Of a stretch of 59,404 bases of DNA, positions 44,635-56,273 are shown piece after piece. The stretch comes from Cudoniella acicularis (Eukaryota > Ascomycota > Leotiomycetes > Helotiales > Helotiaceae). The stretch is taken from positions 1-59,404 of the forward strand of contig JAAMPI010000151.1 in assembly GCA_013054445.1 (NCBI GenBank), in the 5' to 3' direction. Every line of letters begins with the position of its first letter. The first letter of the stretch is position 1. The notes under the pieces are model-generated. The model was not told the origin of the DNA and did not search any database. It worked only from the letters and a program-made list of their open reading frames with translations. The translations under genes were made by a program, and so were the position numbers.

Positions 44635-44721
44635 ACTCACGTGACCAGCTCCGCCTTTGCCTAGCCCGGCTCAGGTCTGCTCAAACCTGCTTACTTGTAG
44701 ATGCATCTTATCAGAAATCGT
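44635..44721. repeat. Direct repeat arm, left
   Basis: The segment ctcacgtgac, ccgcctttgc, ggctcaggtctgc, cctgcttac and atcagaaatcgt recurs as ctcatgtgat, ccgcctttgc, gactcaggcctgc, ctgcttac and ctagaaatcgt at 46590-46661. Several of the differences are C/T transitions. The arms bracket the ORF at 45751-46482. Confidence 0.55.
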
Positions 44722-45285
44722 CAACTTTTAACGAGAAGCCTGAAAGGAGCCTCCTTTGCCCAACTAGGGGTCTGAATTGTGTCGCCGCTATACATCCTCA
44801 AATAGTTATCCCCGTCTACTTGTCTTCATGAAAAATGCAAAATGCCCATATATAGAGACATTTTCTGCGTCGTAATTTAGCTTTTTTTTACGTCCCCTTG
44901 TATACTTTGCCTAGGGTTTCGTACTCTATATATAGCTGTTCTCCTCTTAATTTCGTATCTTCACTCTCCTATATTCTTACATATTTTTTCTATTTTTCTC
45001 TTCTCAAGTTTGTAATTCGCTGTCTACACCTTATAAAGCAAGGCTAAATGCCTCCGCCTCAAGTTTGCTTGAGAGAAGTTATCATGCGATCCAAAAAAAT
45101 CCCACTCCGGTACATATATCTTTTTCTATGGAAGTTTACACGGGATCTTAGTAGTCATGTGAGGTTAGTCAGAATCCGCGTGACATAGAATTATAGAATT
45201 ATGAACTCGTCTTTATTCTCTAGAATATTCTTTATTACTCTCTTCTAGATTAAGCTCTTCATATCGGCGAGCAAGGGGACGATAT

Positions 45286-45371
45286 AGGCCGCTGCGCGGC
45301 CTACGTCGTCGACTGCGAGCCCCTGAGACTGGGACTCATAGGCGAAGGCAGTAAGGCAGGCGCAGCCTGCC
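45286..45371. repeat. Pair of perfect GC-rich hairpins
   Basis: Two 7-bp perfect stems with 3-nt loops stand 52 bp apart: AGGCCGC-TGC-GCGGCCT at 45286-45302 and GGCAGGC-GCA-GCCTGCC at 45355-45371. They form a GC-rich island in AT-rich surroundings. Confidence 0.6.
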
Positions 45372-45750
45372 CTTTCCAAATCAAGAAAAGTAGGTAGGCA
45401 CAAGACCACCGGGATGGGAAACGTGTCACGTGAATTACCAACCTTTCTACTATTATTATAGCTGGTTGATATACTATAGAATATATAAACAAAAGCTTAT
45501 ATAACAGATAACTAAGGATTTTTCGTTATTACTAGCACTTATATGCCTTATCAACTGTAGCCACGTGCCACAAAGGTGGCAAACAACTACCTGCAGCCCT
45601 CAATGCCCCGTAAGTTACAACGAATCATATGTTCAGATAGAGGCACGCACTACGAGCCGGCTGTACTTAACAACCTCCTCTTCCGTTTGCAGAATCCTTT
45701 GCTGTTACGTCTATATTAACCTTATCTGGCAACGCTACTCATTACATCAA

Positions 45751-46482
45751 ATGGATAAAGCCAAAGAGCATGCTCTTTCTCAGTATGAGGATGAGGTGCC
45801 TGTACCTTACGAGGAGGCTCCGGCGTATGAGGCTGGTACTAGTGCCAGTGCAGGGAATGCACTCGGAACGACTCTAACGATCGACCAAACGGGCATGTCT
45901 ATTATTGAGGTCCCTTTAGGCAGTGCCCCGCCCTACTACACTCTCAGCACGTCTCTACTACACGTCAACTCTTCTAGTTCGGTTGATATAAGTAGGCTAG
46001 AATCAAACGGTGGGGAGACCCTTGCCGTCTACTCTATCGCCGAACAGTTCATTTCTCCATTGCACCCGGTCCGACCAATGTTTAAGAACGTTACAGTTGC
46101 GCGTTCTTCTGGCATATTTGCCGCAATCGGTCTTAGAAAAATCGTGTGGGACTTCTGCACGCAGGTTCCAATTCCACCAAAGAACGGCGGGAAAATAGAT
46201 GGGCCAGCAGGGGAAACTGCTGGTGCCTTTCTGTCTACGCTTGGCGATGACCCGATCGGGGTGCAAAAGAATTTACTACGGTTTTTTGATGGGAAGTGGA
46301 TTGGTGAGGATGATGAAGTGCTTGCTCTTGCGAGGGAGGGGGGTGCGAAATGTGAAGGTATGCCAGTGCTGAGCGTGGTTAAGGATTTGGACCAAGGGAT
46401 GATGGATTTCTTAATTTCTGCTTGGTGTGTGACATTGTGGGGGGAAGTTGGTAAGCGGGCTCGTCGTTACAAGCCCACGTGA
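45751..46482 (+). CDS. Hypothetical protein in a repeat-bracketed segment
   Basis: A 243-residue intronless frame starts at ATG 45751. The first 60 residues are acidic and Pro/Tyr/Ala-rich (YEDEVPVPYEEAPAYEAG). The remainder looks folded: SVDISRLESNGGETLAVYSIAEQ, LRKIVWDFCTQVP, LGDDPIGVQKNLLRFFDGKWIGEDDEVLALAREGG and MMDFLISAWCVTLWGEVGKRARR. No family is recognised and no signal peptide or helix is seen. The direct repeats on both sides suggest it was moved or duplicated as a unit. Confidence 0.5.
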   Translation: MDKAKEHALSQYEDEVPVPYEEAPAYEAGTSASAGNALGTTLTIDQTGMSIIEVPLGSAPPYYTLSTSLLHVNSSSSVDISRLESNGGETLAVYSIAEQFISPLHPVRPMFKNVTVARSSGIFAAIGLRKIVWDFCTQVPIPPKNGGKIDGPAGETAGAFLSTLGDDPIGVQKNLLRFFDGKWIGEDDEVLALAREGGAKCEGMPVLSVVKDLDQGMMDFLISAWCVTLWGEVGKRARRYKPT

Positions 46483-46589
46483 TAGCAGTAGCTGCTCGGG
46501 TCCGTAGACGGAAATGGAAGACGCTTATGTCGACATTCCGATGTCGAACTATCTGTTATGCTATCGGAATCTTGACCTTCCTAACTGTT

Positions 46590-46661
46590 ACGCTCATGTG
46601 ATACCACGCCGCCTTTGCTCAGGCCGACTCAGGCCTGCTTACTATCTTACTAGAAATCGTT
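46590..46661. repeat. Direct repeat arm, right
   Basis: Partner of 44635-44721. The sequence further out (tttaacgaaagcct near 46757) also echoes tttaacgagaagcct near 44727, so the duplicated stretch may be longer than the best-matching core. Confidence 0.5.
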
Positions 46662-47031
46662 TAGATGAAGGTGCCCTACGAAGTATTGCGCGCTCTCAGT
46701 GAACCCGCTAGCTCTAGTGGCCCATAGTGACTAGTCGTCCCAGAATGGTTTCGGCATTTAACGAAAGCCTATTTTGCGCAATAGTTTGAATTTCTATTTT
46801 TATGTCATTATATAATATGCTAAGCAATTTATGTTGGTATACATTACGATTACACTCAATACTAAGGTTTTGAACGTCACAAAGTAGAGAGCAGGCATTA
46901 CGGGGGTTTCCCGGGGTGTTGACAGCACCGTCGGAGATACTGGGAACAGAACACATACTGAGGAAGACAATATTGGCGTTTTGGTTAGTGGGAGGACATG
47001 TTGCCGTAAAGCTGCAGGTTTGAATTCTACG

Positions 47032-50000
47032 TGCAACAACTCCTGCGAGACATGGTCGGCCTGTGGGGAGGAGAGATCCGACAGGGTAACGCGAAGGAGC
47101 CGCTAGTTAGGGCTTTGAGTGCTGGTTGTGTGATGCTAGTGCAGGGCCAAGGCTCTCAGGGCAGGCTTCGTACATGGCATCACCGACAGTGGACAGCAAT
47201 CACTGATGGCGCAATATTCTTCCCTCGCACTGATGGAATACTCATCCCGACCGATCTTGGATTAAGAATCGTCGACGGAGAATCTATCACAAACCCGACA
47301 AGGAAGAAGCTTTTTGTCACCCTTGGTGTTAAATCTGCCTCAACCCAAAACGTCAGAGCATTCATACTGGCACGTTACAAGAAACCAAGGACCTCTGTCA
47401 GCTTGCAAACCTCCGTGAAAGATCTCCATTTTCTTTACTGGATTCATTCCCCAAGTGTATCAACTGGACTTCGCGAATCAACTTCTCTATGGATTTTTAA
47501 TAATCGGTATCAACGGATCCACGACGAACAGGACTTGTATTTGCATACTGATGAGTAATATGGTTTCCAGAAGCTGATGGGATCGGTCTTAGAGGAAGCG
47601 CCTTACAATAGCGGCCTGGTTGGCTCTTTCATCCATCCCAAGTATTTCAAGTTTGTTCCGCCAAAACGTAGTGAATCCAACCCCGCATTTAACGCCTGGT
47701 TACAAGAATGTATTGGCATATTACGCCATCCACGGCTTGTGGATACCAAAGATCCCACGCAACTGTCGCCAGTTTTCCGCTACATTATCAAAGCACGACC
47801 GGAAAAGTTGTTGGAGACATTGAAGGCACATTGGAGCTCTTACGCGGGTGTGATAAATGCTGACTTGGCGTCGAAAATCTCTGAAGTCGAGGTCCCAAAC
47901 ACAAATATTGGCCTAGCAGCGTTGAATAAGACTTTCATATCGTCGGAGAAGCTTACGGCCAGACGTGGCGAGTTCTTTAGGTACAAAAATTCCCTTTCCT
48001 GAGACTGGAAAACGAATCGGATATTGAGGGACGGAAATTTCTAAGTGCGTTTCACGTAGGGATCGAGGATGACCTTGATTTCTGGTTGCAGATACTGTAT
48101 TACTGCAAATTATCGAAAGGTCCATTTCGATACGAGATATACGAAGTCATTCAGTGGAAGGTCTGGGTCTCGAGTGACTCAGAAGACAAACTTAAGGTGT
48201 GGTACGCAACGGGTTGTTTTTTCTTTCCTTCATGTGCGATTTACCCAAAAAGCTTACGTGGTAATTCTGTAGGAGATTTGCCATACACAACGATCTCATA
48301 TTAGCGCCGTCTTGTCATGGAGGACCATCCATTTAGACATGGTATAAGCATTGCCTATGGGATGCGTCCAACTACATGACTTACAATTATTCCAGTAAGA
48401 CACCCATGACTGACCGCGAAAGCTCCACTGACCTGTCGAACTCTAGGACTTCCTTCGAAGAAGATGCGCTCATTTACGATATGCTGGGCAAAATCTGGAC
48501 TGCTCCATCAGCATGCCTGTGGTCAAAAGACGATCAGGTACCAGGGAAGAGTACAATCAGTGGTCAATATGAAGATTTAAAGGACTTGTTTGCCGGAGTG
48601 CTAAAAGTCAAAATTCCCGATTTGCGCCTCCTTGTTGAAGAACTCAAACGAGTCGCACAATCTTCGCCATCCATCAATGATGTCAAGGGTCTTATTTGGC
48701 AAATCAATTCGTTCGCTCCAACCAGTGAGGACTTGGGCAAGTTACGTGGGTGTAAAATATTCCCGGTCAGGAAGGCCGATGGGACATCCGAGCTGCGGAC
48801 GAGACTGGCGAGATTCTTGATCATTGACCGTCAGCCCTGGGCTGATGCATTTGAAGGAAAGCTGGACTTTCTCGATTTCAGCCTCAAAGAAGTTAAGGCC
48901 CTAGAACCGTTTTTGTTAAGCATGGAGCTGGAGGGATACCTGTCGGGGGATGTGATTGAAAAGTCACCTTTTCAAGGTATTCTTCCAGAACCAAGTACCA
49001 AGAGAACTAGACACTTGCAACGTCGTGCTCATGCACTCTCCCGGTACGTTTTCAATTCATACCTCAATGATTCTTGCCAGATCATTGTTAGCTGACATTT
49101 GCAGATGTGCGACGCACTTCGACAGCCCTAGAACCAAGAACGACAGTCAAACTCTCTACCAACTACTTTTCCACGCAAAAGTTTACGAAACGGACGGCAT
49201 CGTTGGATGCCTTCAGCACACTCATCTTGGCGAGACTAATATTGTCAAAACCAGCAAAATCAAGCTTCACATCGAAGAAAGCCAGGAACGCTTGAATGTA
49301 TGTGTTCCGAACGATGCATAGGATCAAGAGATCTGTTATCTTCGGCTGCTTCCCACGAAGTTATTCAACGAGACAATGATGGCAGAAATAGACAGCAATT
49401 CAATCTTGGTGGTTGATCCGAGCGCAGTCTCAATCATTACAGCAATTTTTGCGTCTGGCGATGAGGTCATTGACTTGGTACTAGAGGAGGCTGGTATTGC
49501 CCCAGTGCCATACCCTGATCAATATGAGGAAGAGCTTCAGCAATCGCGTTCAGACGACGTCCTATCAGGCCCACAATTTGAATCCGAAGCAGACTTGGAA
49601 ACCGAGACCGAGTCGTTAGGATCAGGAACCCCGATGGGAATACCAACTCTTGGAGCTAGTGCCACGTCCGCTCGAGGCGCCAGCTTCTCTGTCACGGCGA
49701 CTTCAACCTACAGAGCGAGCTATCAACCAAGTAGCCAACCACAGCCTGTTCGGCTCCTCAGCAGTCCCCCAAGACCTAGCCCCGAGTCCGTACTTCCAGA
49801 CAATGCAAGGCACCCATTCACACCTGGAAGTAACCACGCAGAGTATCGACGACTACTCGATAATGTTATCACGGCCGCAACAAACAAAAGAGGCGGGTTC
49901 CCATCTCAAGGATCCTTCAATCTCGGTGAGCTGTTGGACGCTCTTCCTGTGGAGGCGTCGAGAGATGCAAGTTCTTACGACTTACCTTTCGGGGTCAGGA

Positions 50001-50694
50001 ATGAAAACCAGCTTGCCCATGATATGAAGGTTGGAGCAGCTGGAGAGCTTTACGTATGTATATTACTTATACAAGGGATCCGAGACGAAAGGACTAACTT
50101 GTACAGGCTTTTGAGATCTTCTCCCGCCTCGAAACTTCGCTTCCTGAGTTCGGCCGCCATGATTGGCAGAGCACAATCCGCAGGCATGTGACGATCCATG
50201 AAAACTATCGGGACATGAAACCATGGCGCGGAGCCGAAACGGCTGATATCACTTACGACGATACAAAGGGGGAATTAACACAGCTTCTGATCGCGAACGG
50301 TTATCTAGATGGGTCAATTTGGGCTTATGCGAGGCTAAAGTACTTCCTCGAAGTGAAGACAACGACAAAAGAGTGCGCTACTCGATTCTTTTTGAGCAAG
50401 AGTTAATATCAAAGAGTAAGTCTACCGTCTCTAAATGGGACTGCTTTGGGCTGACAAGATTAGATGCAACGAATGAAACTGGGTGTTCAAGCAACAACTG
50501 AAATGTACGTAATCCTTCGCGTTTTCAATCTTAATAGGGTGGGATTGATATGCGGCTTTATGTCGATCCAGCTGGAATGGAAGAGAGGGGTGAATTGCAA
50601 TTCACAGCAGAGTCTTACTCAATTGTGCCCTCGCCATGTGAGGGGCCTTGATTCAGAGAATTGCTGGAAGGCACCATGCCTGCTCGTATACTAA
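47032..50694 (+). pseudogene. NO VEIN-like (DUF3883) protein, N-terminus missing, broken
   Basis: The remnant lacks an initiator and begins in mid-protein (LLRDMVGLWGGEI). TAA at 47556-47558 interrupts one frame that continues past it (YGFQKLMGS, FIHPKYFKFVPPK). A one-base slip lies near 47990, after which KFPFLRLENESD and GIEDDLDFWLQILYYC follow, up to TAG 48302-48304. Another shift precedes 48376-49095 (ALIYDMLGKIWTAPSACLW). The C-terminal frame from 49376 has a Ser/Pro-rich linker, then KVGAAGELY joined by a normal intron to FEIFSRLETSLPEFG and LEVKTTT, the core of the DUF3883/NOV C-terminal domain. TAA at 50404-50406 interrupts it where SKSxYQR is expected. The normal N-terminal ATPase-like half is absent, probably lost at the repeat-rich border near 46.9 kb. 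Confidence 0.65.
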
Positions 50695-53600
50695 GTGACT
50701 ATTGTCATACCAAGCACAAAGAATGAACAGAGATGATCAAAGCGCAGTCAAAGGTCAAGTTTCTCGCTTTCTACCAACTACGAGTAATTCACCTCGGCGG
50801 TTTCTTTCCACAAATCACGTAGCTGGAATTTTTTGACAGTGGCTAGCGTATTTGAATGTTGACGGAGGGGGCTGGCTCACAGTCGGAAGTAGGAATGGAT
50901 CTTTGTATCCTTCATCTCCTTCCTCACACCCACTAAGAAAACCTCTAGTTCCTCCGTCATCTAGTCCAAAACCCTCGTGAATAGCGCAACGCTGACACCA
51001 TGCAGATCACCTGCAATATTCTCATGGTTTCACATCCCTACACCACGTTTAGTGCTTCATACAGCCTCAACACAGACCTTGGAGGCTTGCAACTTACCCC
51101 ACTCTTTATACTTCTTTTCCTTCGGCCACTTATTCAACGGCCATTTGTACTGAATTTCGACAACATTCTGAAAACCTAGCCCGAGGGCATCTGGACCTGG
51201 CGGAAGAGTTCTACCAGCCCAAGGAAGCGACGCCACATTCAGACGACTCAGTTAAAGATAAAGATTTACATAAGTAATTACTTAGATAAAGATGTGGCGT
51301 TGGATGAGGATACAGATGCAGATACAGATGCGGATTCGGCGAGCCGGCACGGTAATTCAAATGATTATGAGGCCGAAGACAACCGAGCCTTAGACACTTT
51401 CGATACAGGACGTGCGGATGCATCGTACTGTACAGACGCCGATGGTAGTAAAGAGCTGGAGGTTAATGTATATCACGAGTTGATAGATATCCCACAAGAA
51501 ATATCGAAAGCTCCGCTATCTAGCTCAAAAGAGAGCCAAGAAACAACACGAGGCCACAACTATTCTCTTAGAGGTATACAGCAATATCGGATCTACCTTA
51601 TATTTGTAGGATAATGTCTTCTAGTTCAATATCCTACTACGAGTATTACTCTCGCGGCGACAGGACGTAATTGCATTCGGGCCAAACGTAATCGATCGGA
51701 TGGTGCAAGAACCATGCCCTTTTCGAACAACTATCAGCGTAGAGACAACGCTTCTATTCCCCCAAGGGTTTCAAAAATCGCAAGGCTTGTTCGGTCGTAT
51801 CATTACACTTCAGCCATTTTGCGTGGCTTGCCGACAGAAGCGGAGATTAAGGACCTTGCTCTCCTCGCGAGGTCTAGAGTCAGACAGGGCAGATGATGAG
51901 AAGACTTGCGAACACTAATCCTGTCTTAAGTCCAGGTTCCACGTGACGAAGTACTGTACATCGCATATTCTCTTCCGTCCAACTCTAATCACTTTTGCCT
52001 CCTCTCGCCTGGACCTAGGAAGGTTTCGAGCTGGCATGGACCATGTCCAATGGGCATGTCGCCCAATACTTCAAGAAGTCATACGTCGATATAACTGCAT
52101 CATTGCGTGGGAAATGCCGCAAGGTATATTAGTATGCTTAGACATCGAGTTCTTCTTTTCCTCGCAGAAAGTGTTCGAGATTCGAGTATGTGAGTTATAA
52201 ATCGATTATAGAAAGATTTGCCTAGTTGTTCGTGACTGAAATCTAGGACCAAGGGAGCCGAATACTGAGGAAAGCCTATGTAGGGGATAGTAGTATGTGA
52301 TATAATTCATAACTAAAGTCTTATGCTAACAAAGGAGGTCTAATTACTTGAATCTATGATTATAAACTAGAAAGTATCGATTAATAGATATAGAATACGG
52401 GCAAGACTAGTGTTGATAAATTTTCTAGGCTTATGAATTAATTAATTGTTGGATGTAGGATTTAGGCAACCACCCAATATTGTCGATAAAGCAGTGCTGC
52501 TCACCTTTCCGAACAGAAACAGATTCCGTGCAGGTTAGGATTTAGGTTTAACAACCATCTGATATATGCCTTCCCATGTGCTGAATTATATCCGGCGGTT
52601 CGAACAGAGTATATTACATGACTTAGATCGATCAATATGTAAAGGCTAGAATTCTAATTTGCAAAGGCTTTATTCCTAGAATACCAGGTATTTTAATCGT
52701 TCTCAGCATAGAAACCCATTAAGAATTTGCACTCTCTGGCTCTCTTTCCCTATCTTCCCTTTCTCTCGACCTCCCCTATTCCCCCCCTTCTTCCCACCTA
52801 CCAATTGCCCCAAACCTACCCCCTCGGCACCCCCACCCTCCTCTTTCCCCTTACACCAACTAAAAGCCAATAAACACTCTCACCACCCTCTCTACCCAGC
52901 AAAGCCACCCATTGTTCCCTCCTCCACGAATACAACCTCGGTCAAAAACCATCGAACATTCTTGACACACTAGCTGCTTCTTCGGGGGAGTAGTTCAGGT
53001 ATGTGGTCATGACTGCGATGATCCAGGTGCGGCAGTGGCGGGTCGACCATGTCCAGTGCGAGATGTCTGTTGCGCGGATGTTGAGTTTGGGTGGTGGCGG
53101 GGTTGGGGGTGGAGGGGAAGGAGGTAGTGTTGTGGGTGTGGGTGTTTGTGTGCTGGCGTCTCTTATCGTTCTTGTCGGGGGAGTTCTGGGCTTTCAAGCT
53201 TTCGAGCTTGGGGTATCGTGTATGGTGACAGTGATGCCGGGTTGTTTGTTGATATCTTGGTTTTTGTTTCAATTGTATTTTGTGTTTTTGAATACAACGG
53301 TAACTGGTCTTTGGACGCGGCTTGTGGCGAAGAAGTGCCGGAGAAAATCTTGAAAAGGGACATCATTTTTTCTCAAATGTGATGATACGTATTGAGATGG
53401 GGAAAATGATAGATATATTTTTGGATACAGGGAATGGATTGCCGAAGGCAGTTGGCATTTGCAAAGAAGATGTGAGATAACCTCAAATACCCGAGAGGCT
53501 TTGGTAGGGTATTTCCTAATGACGAACGCCGTTCTTAAAACATTTCGCGGTTCTAAGAATCTTAGTCCACGCTTGAGGTCGTCGCGATCAGTTTCGGTAC

Positions 53601-54187
53601 CATGGTTATGATTTTTAGACGCTGAACTAGCAAGGTCTAGACATTGTGGTAGCACAGCGATATATTAGTCTTGGGGACGCTGTACTACTAAACTAACCTA
53701 AACACCAACTAGATCTGGAATGGAATAGACGAATTGAAAGGATTATGGCAATTTTCCGAACTCCAGCACGAAGAGCCAGGATTTAACTTCTCCAAAACGA
53801 AGGGAAAAAAACTAGAAATAAGAATAAGAGAAAGCCTGAAAGCCGAATAAATTGAAAAGCTCAGTCAGAAAAAGTACTTCAGACTCCAAATCGCCGAATA
53901 GGAAATCCCCTCAAAAATAAGCAAGTGTGATTTTTTAAAGCGTTTGAAATCTAACATCTCGACGAGTATAAATCAGGACACTCAAGAGCCTAAACTTCCG
54001 AAACTCCCACCCAGTCCCACTTAAGAAAAAAAAACACAGTGTTAGAAAATTTAGTTTTGTAAAGAAACCCAGAATCGAAAGCCATTTGTAAAGAAATCCC
54101 ATGACATTAAAAAAAATGCACAATCTGACAAGCTAATTCCAAGTTCACCGCCTGCAACACAACCGCAACCGTTAACCCTAGGGGAGC
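50695..54187. other. Long region without a confident gene
   Basis: A frame at 51294-51614 is Asp/Thr-rich because of a short tandem repeat (gatacagatgca-like, near 51307-51330). A frame around 53009-53353 on the plus strand carries a Gly-rich stretch and two hydrophobic segments, but it overlaps an equally open minus-strand frame and cannot be trusted. A purine-poor tract covers 52730-52860. A trace of repeat family B is at 53867-53884. Nothing else is recognised. Confidence 0.4.
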
Positions 54188-56273
54188 TCAAGACTTTTTC
54201 GAAGCGTCCTTGATAATGACATCGGCGGCCTTCTCACTAACAATGTAAATTGGAAGTGTAGGGTAGAATCCAGGAATCTTGGGGAAGACACTACCATCTA
54301 CGACTCTCAAGCCTTGGACACCTCTGACTCTGAATTTCGAGTCCAGCACCGCCATAGGGTCACTATCTTTGCCAATCGCACAAGAACAAGTCGGGTGATG
54401 ACCAAAAGCTTCATTGCTAATGAACTCCTTCAAATCTGCCTCTGACGTGATATTTGGCCCTGGGAAGACTTCCTGGAATGAGTTATCGAGTGAAATGAGA
54501 TTGTTGTTTATCTCGCGGGCGTATAAAACACCCTCGTAGAAGGCTTGTAAGTCTTTTTGGTCTGCTCCATCAGTGGTGGTACCGTACTCAAATAAGTTGA
54601 AGTTGATGAGAGGGGTATCGAGCGGATCGGCAGATCGGAGTGTGACTGTTCCAGCAGTATTGCGGCCGTGAGCTTTGAGAACAACCCAACTCCACCATCC
54701 CATTTTTGTTCCATTAGGTACGAGGTTATTCAGATCTGCCCAGCCTGGATAGAAGCCACTAAACACCAAAGGACCACCGAGAACGAAAACATCAGCATTA
54801 CCCTCTTCTGCCGCGGATGTCTTTTTAATGATGCCAAGAGCGAGTGCATTTCCACTGTATAAACCCTTTTCAACTCCAGTAGTGCCATCCTTCCATTTCT
54901 CAAGACAAGCATCAGGATCGGTGGTCATCAATGTACAGCCTTGAAGAATCTCGAAAGTAGAAGACGTTTTGCTGATGACTGCTGTTTCATAGTGATCTTG
55001 CAGATTGGTTCCAACACCGGGGAGATCCACCACAACTGGAATATTGAACTGGTCAAGTTCAGCTTTCGGACCAATGCCGCTCAATTTCAGGAGTTGGGGC
55101 GAGTTGTATGCTCCAGCGGAAATGATGACTTCTCGTGAAGCATCGACACTCCCAGATCCTGTTGCATTTGAGGATACTGATTCGGGAGACGCTCGATAAA
55201 GGCCGACACCATCAATAAAATCTACACCGACAACTCGGGGAGTTACGCTAGTCTGATCGAACCGGATCTTGGTGACAAATGTATTGAGGCGGATGTCCAA
55301 ATGATATTTGCGAGATCCATCCGAATTGACAGCATTGGCCGTATTCACGATGAAGTGGCGTGGACTGCTGCGAGTGCCATTTGAGACAGCTAGTGGAAGT
55401 TGGTATATGCCCTCCTTTAAATTATGCCCTGCGGCGTTGACATCACGCTGAACAAATTGACTCATTCCTTGGACAGTGTTTAATACACTGCCGATAACCT
55501 TCCGACCTTGAGCAATAGCAGCGGCGGAAATGGCAGAAACGACTTTTGTGTCCTGAACCAGAAGTGACATATCGAAAACACTCGTTCTGAGCCATCCTGA
55601 ATAGCCGTGACCAGATGTGTGTTTGGGAGTGTACTGGTTATTCTCGAGCTTCTCGAAATACTTTCTCATTTTGCGAGGTGCCCAGGATGAATCGCCAGTA
55701 AGTGTTGCAATATCCGCCCAGTCACTATCATGAGCGGCAACAGTGATGAGGGCATTATGGCTAGCGCAGCCACCGAGTGTACCGGCACGTGGATACAATA
55801 TTCCCAGGCCTTTCGAACCGGCAGGTGGATCTGGACCAACAAAGTAATCGCCCGAAGGTGTTTGCCATGTGAACTTGGTATCTTGTTGCTGTCTTGTCGA
55901 GTTTGGGAAGTGATTGGTGAAGTAATTCCACTGCATCGTTTCCATTGTAACAGCAAGTGGCCAATATCCGGGAACTGATTCTTGGTAGGTGGATCCCTGA
56001 TCATTTCCAGCTTCAATGAGAAGAACTTTGAAGCCAGCAATAGCCAGGTTTGCAGCAAGGGGGCCACCACCGGGACCAGAACCGACGACGATGTAATCAT
56101 ACGGGTCTGTAGCAACTTCCCAAGTTTGGCTAGTTGAATAAGTTGGAATTGAAATAATGGAACTGCGTTATGATAAGTGACTATTCGTAGTACTGTGGCA
56201 TTGGGTCAACTCACAGTGCCGAACCCGACCACAAAAAAGTGGCCAGGAGCCTCGAATGGTATTTGGAATGCAT
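54188..56273 (-). CDS. Secreted GMC (glucose-methanol-choline) oxidoreductase
   Basis: Two exons (56215-56273 and 54188-56162) give 677 residues. The start MHSKYHSRLLATFLWSGSAL is a signal peptide, so the enzyme is secreted. FAD-binding motifs are complete: YIVVGSGPGGGPLAANL with GxGxxG, LLIEAG, and GTLGGCASHNALI near the flavin. SAGAYNSPQLLKLSGIGP is the second GMC signature. The catalytic His lies in GHHPTCSCAIG, followed by RVRGVQGLRVVDGSVFP. The end, PGFYPTLPIYIVSEKAADVI, is typical of one fungal GMC subgroup. The family oxidises alcohols or sugars and passes electrons to oxygen or quinones; the donor is not predictable. The intron of 52 nt separates most of the signal peptide from the catalytic part. 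Confidence 0.92.

Larger units (their letters stand above)
43922..45750. other. Repeat-rich intergenic region with GC hairpins
   Basis: No gene is supported. It holds dispersed repeat B copy 2 (44391-44461), one arm of a direct repeat (44635-44721), two perfect GC-rich hairpins (45286-45302 and 45355-45371) and a possible degenerate LTR (45424-45572) beginning TGTCACGTG and ending CACGTGCCACA, without a target duplication. Confidence 0.5.

Noticed and set aside
45424..45572. LTR-like segment TGTCACGTG...CACGTGCCACA
   Set aside because: Not called as a feature because the flanks show no target duplication and the resemblance may reflect the common CACGTG motif.
52970..53355. Gly-rich membrane protein on plus or His/Thr-rich protein on minus
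   Set aside because: Both strands are open because of biased composition; no homology, intron or clear start favours either.
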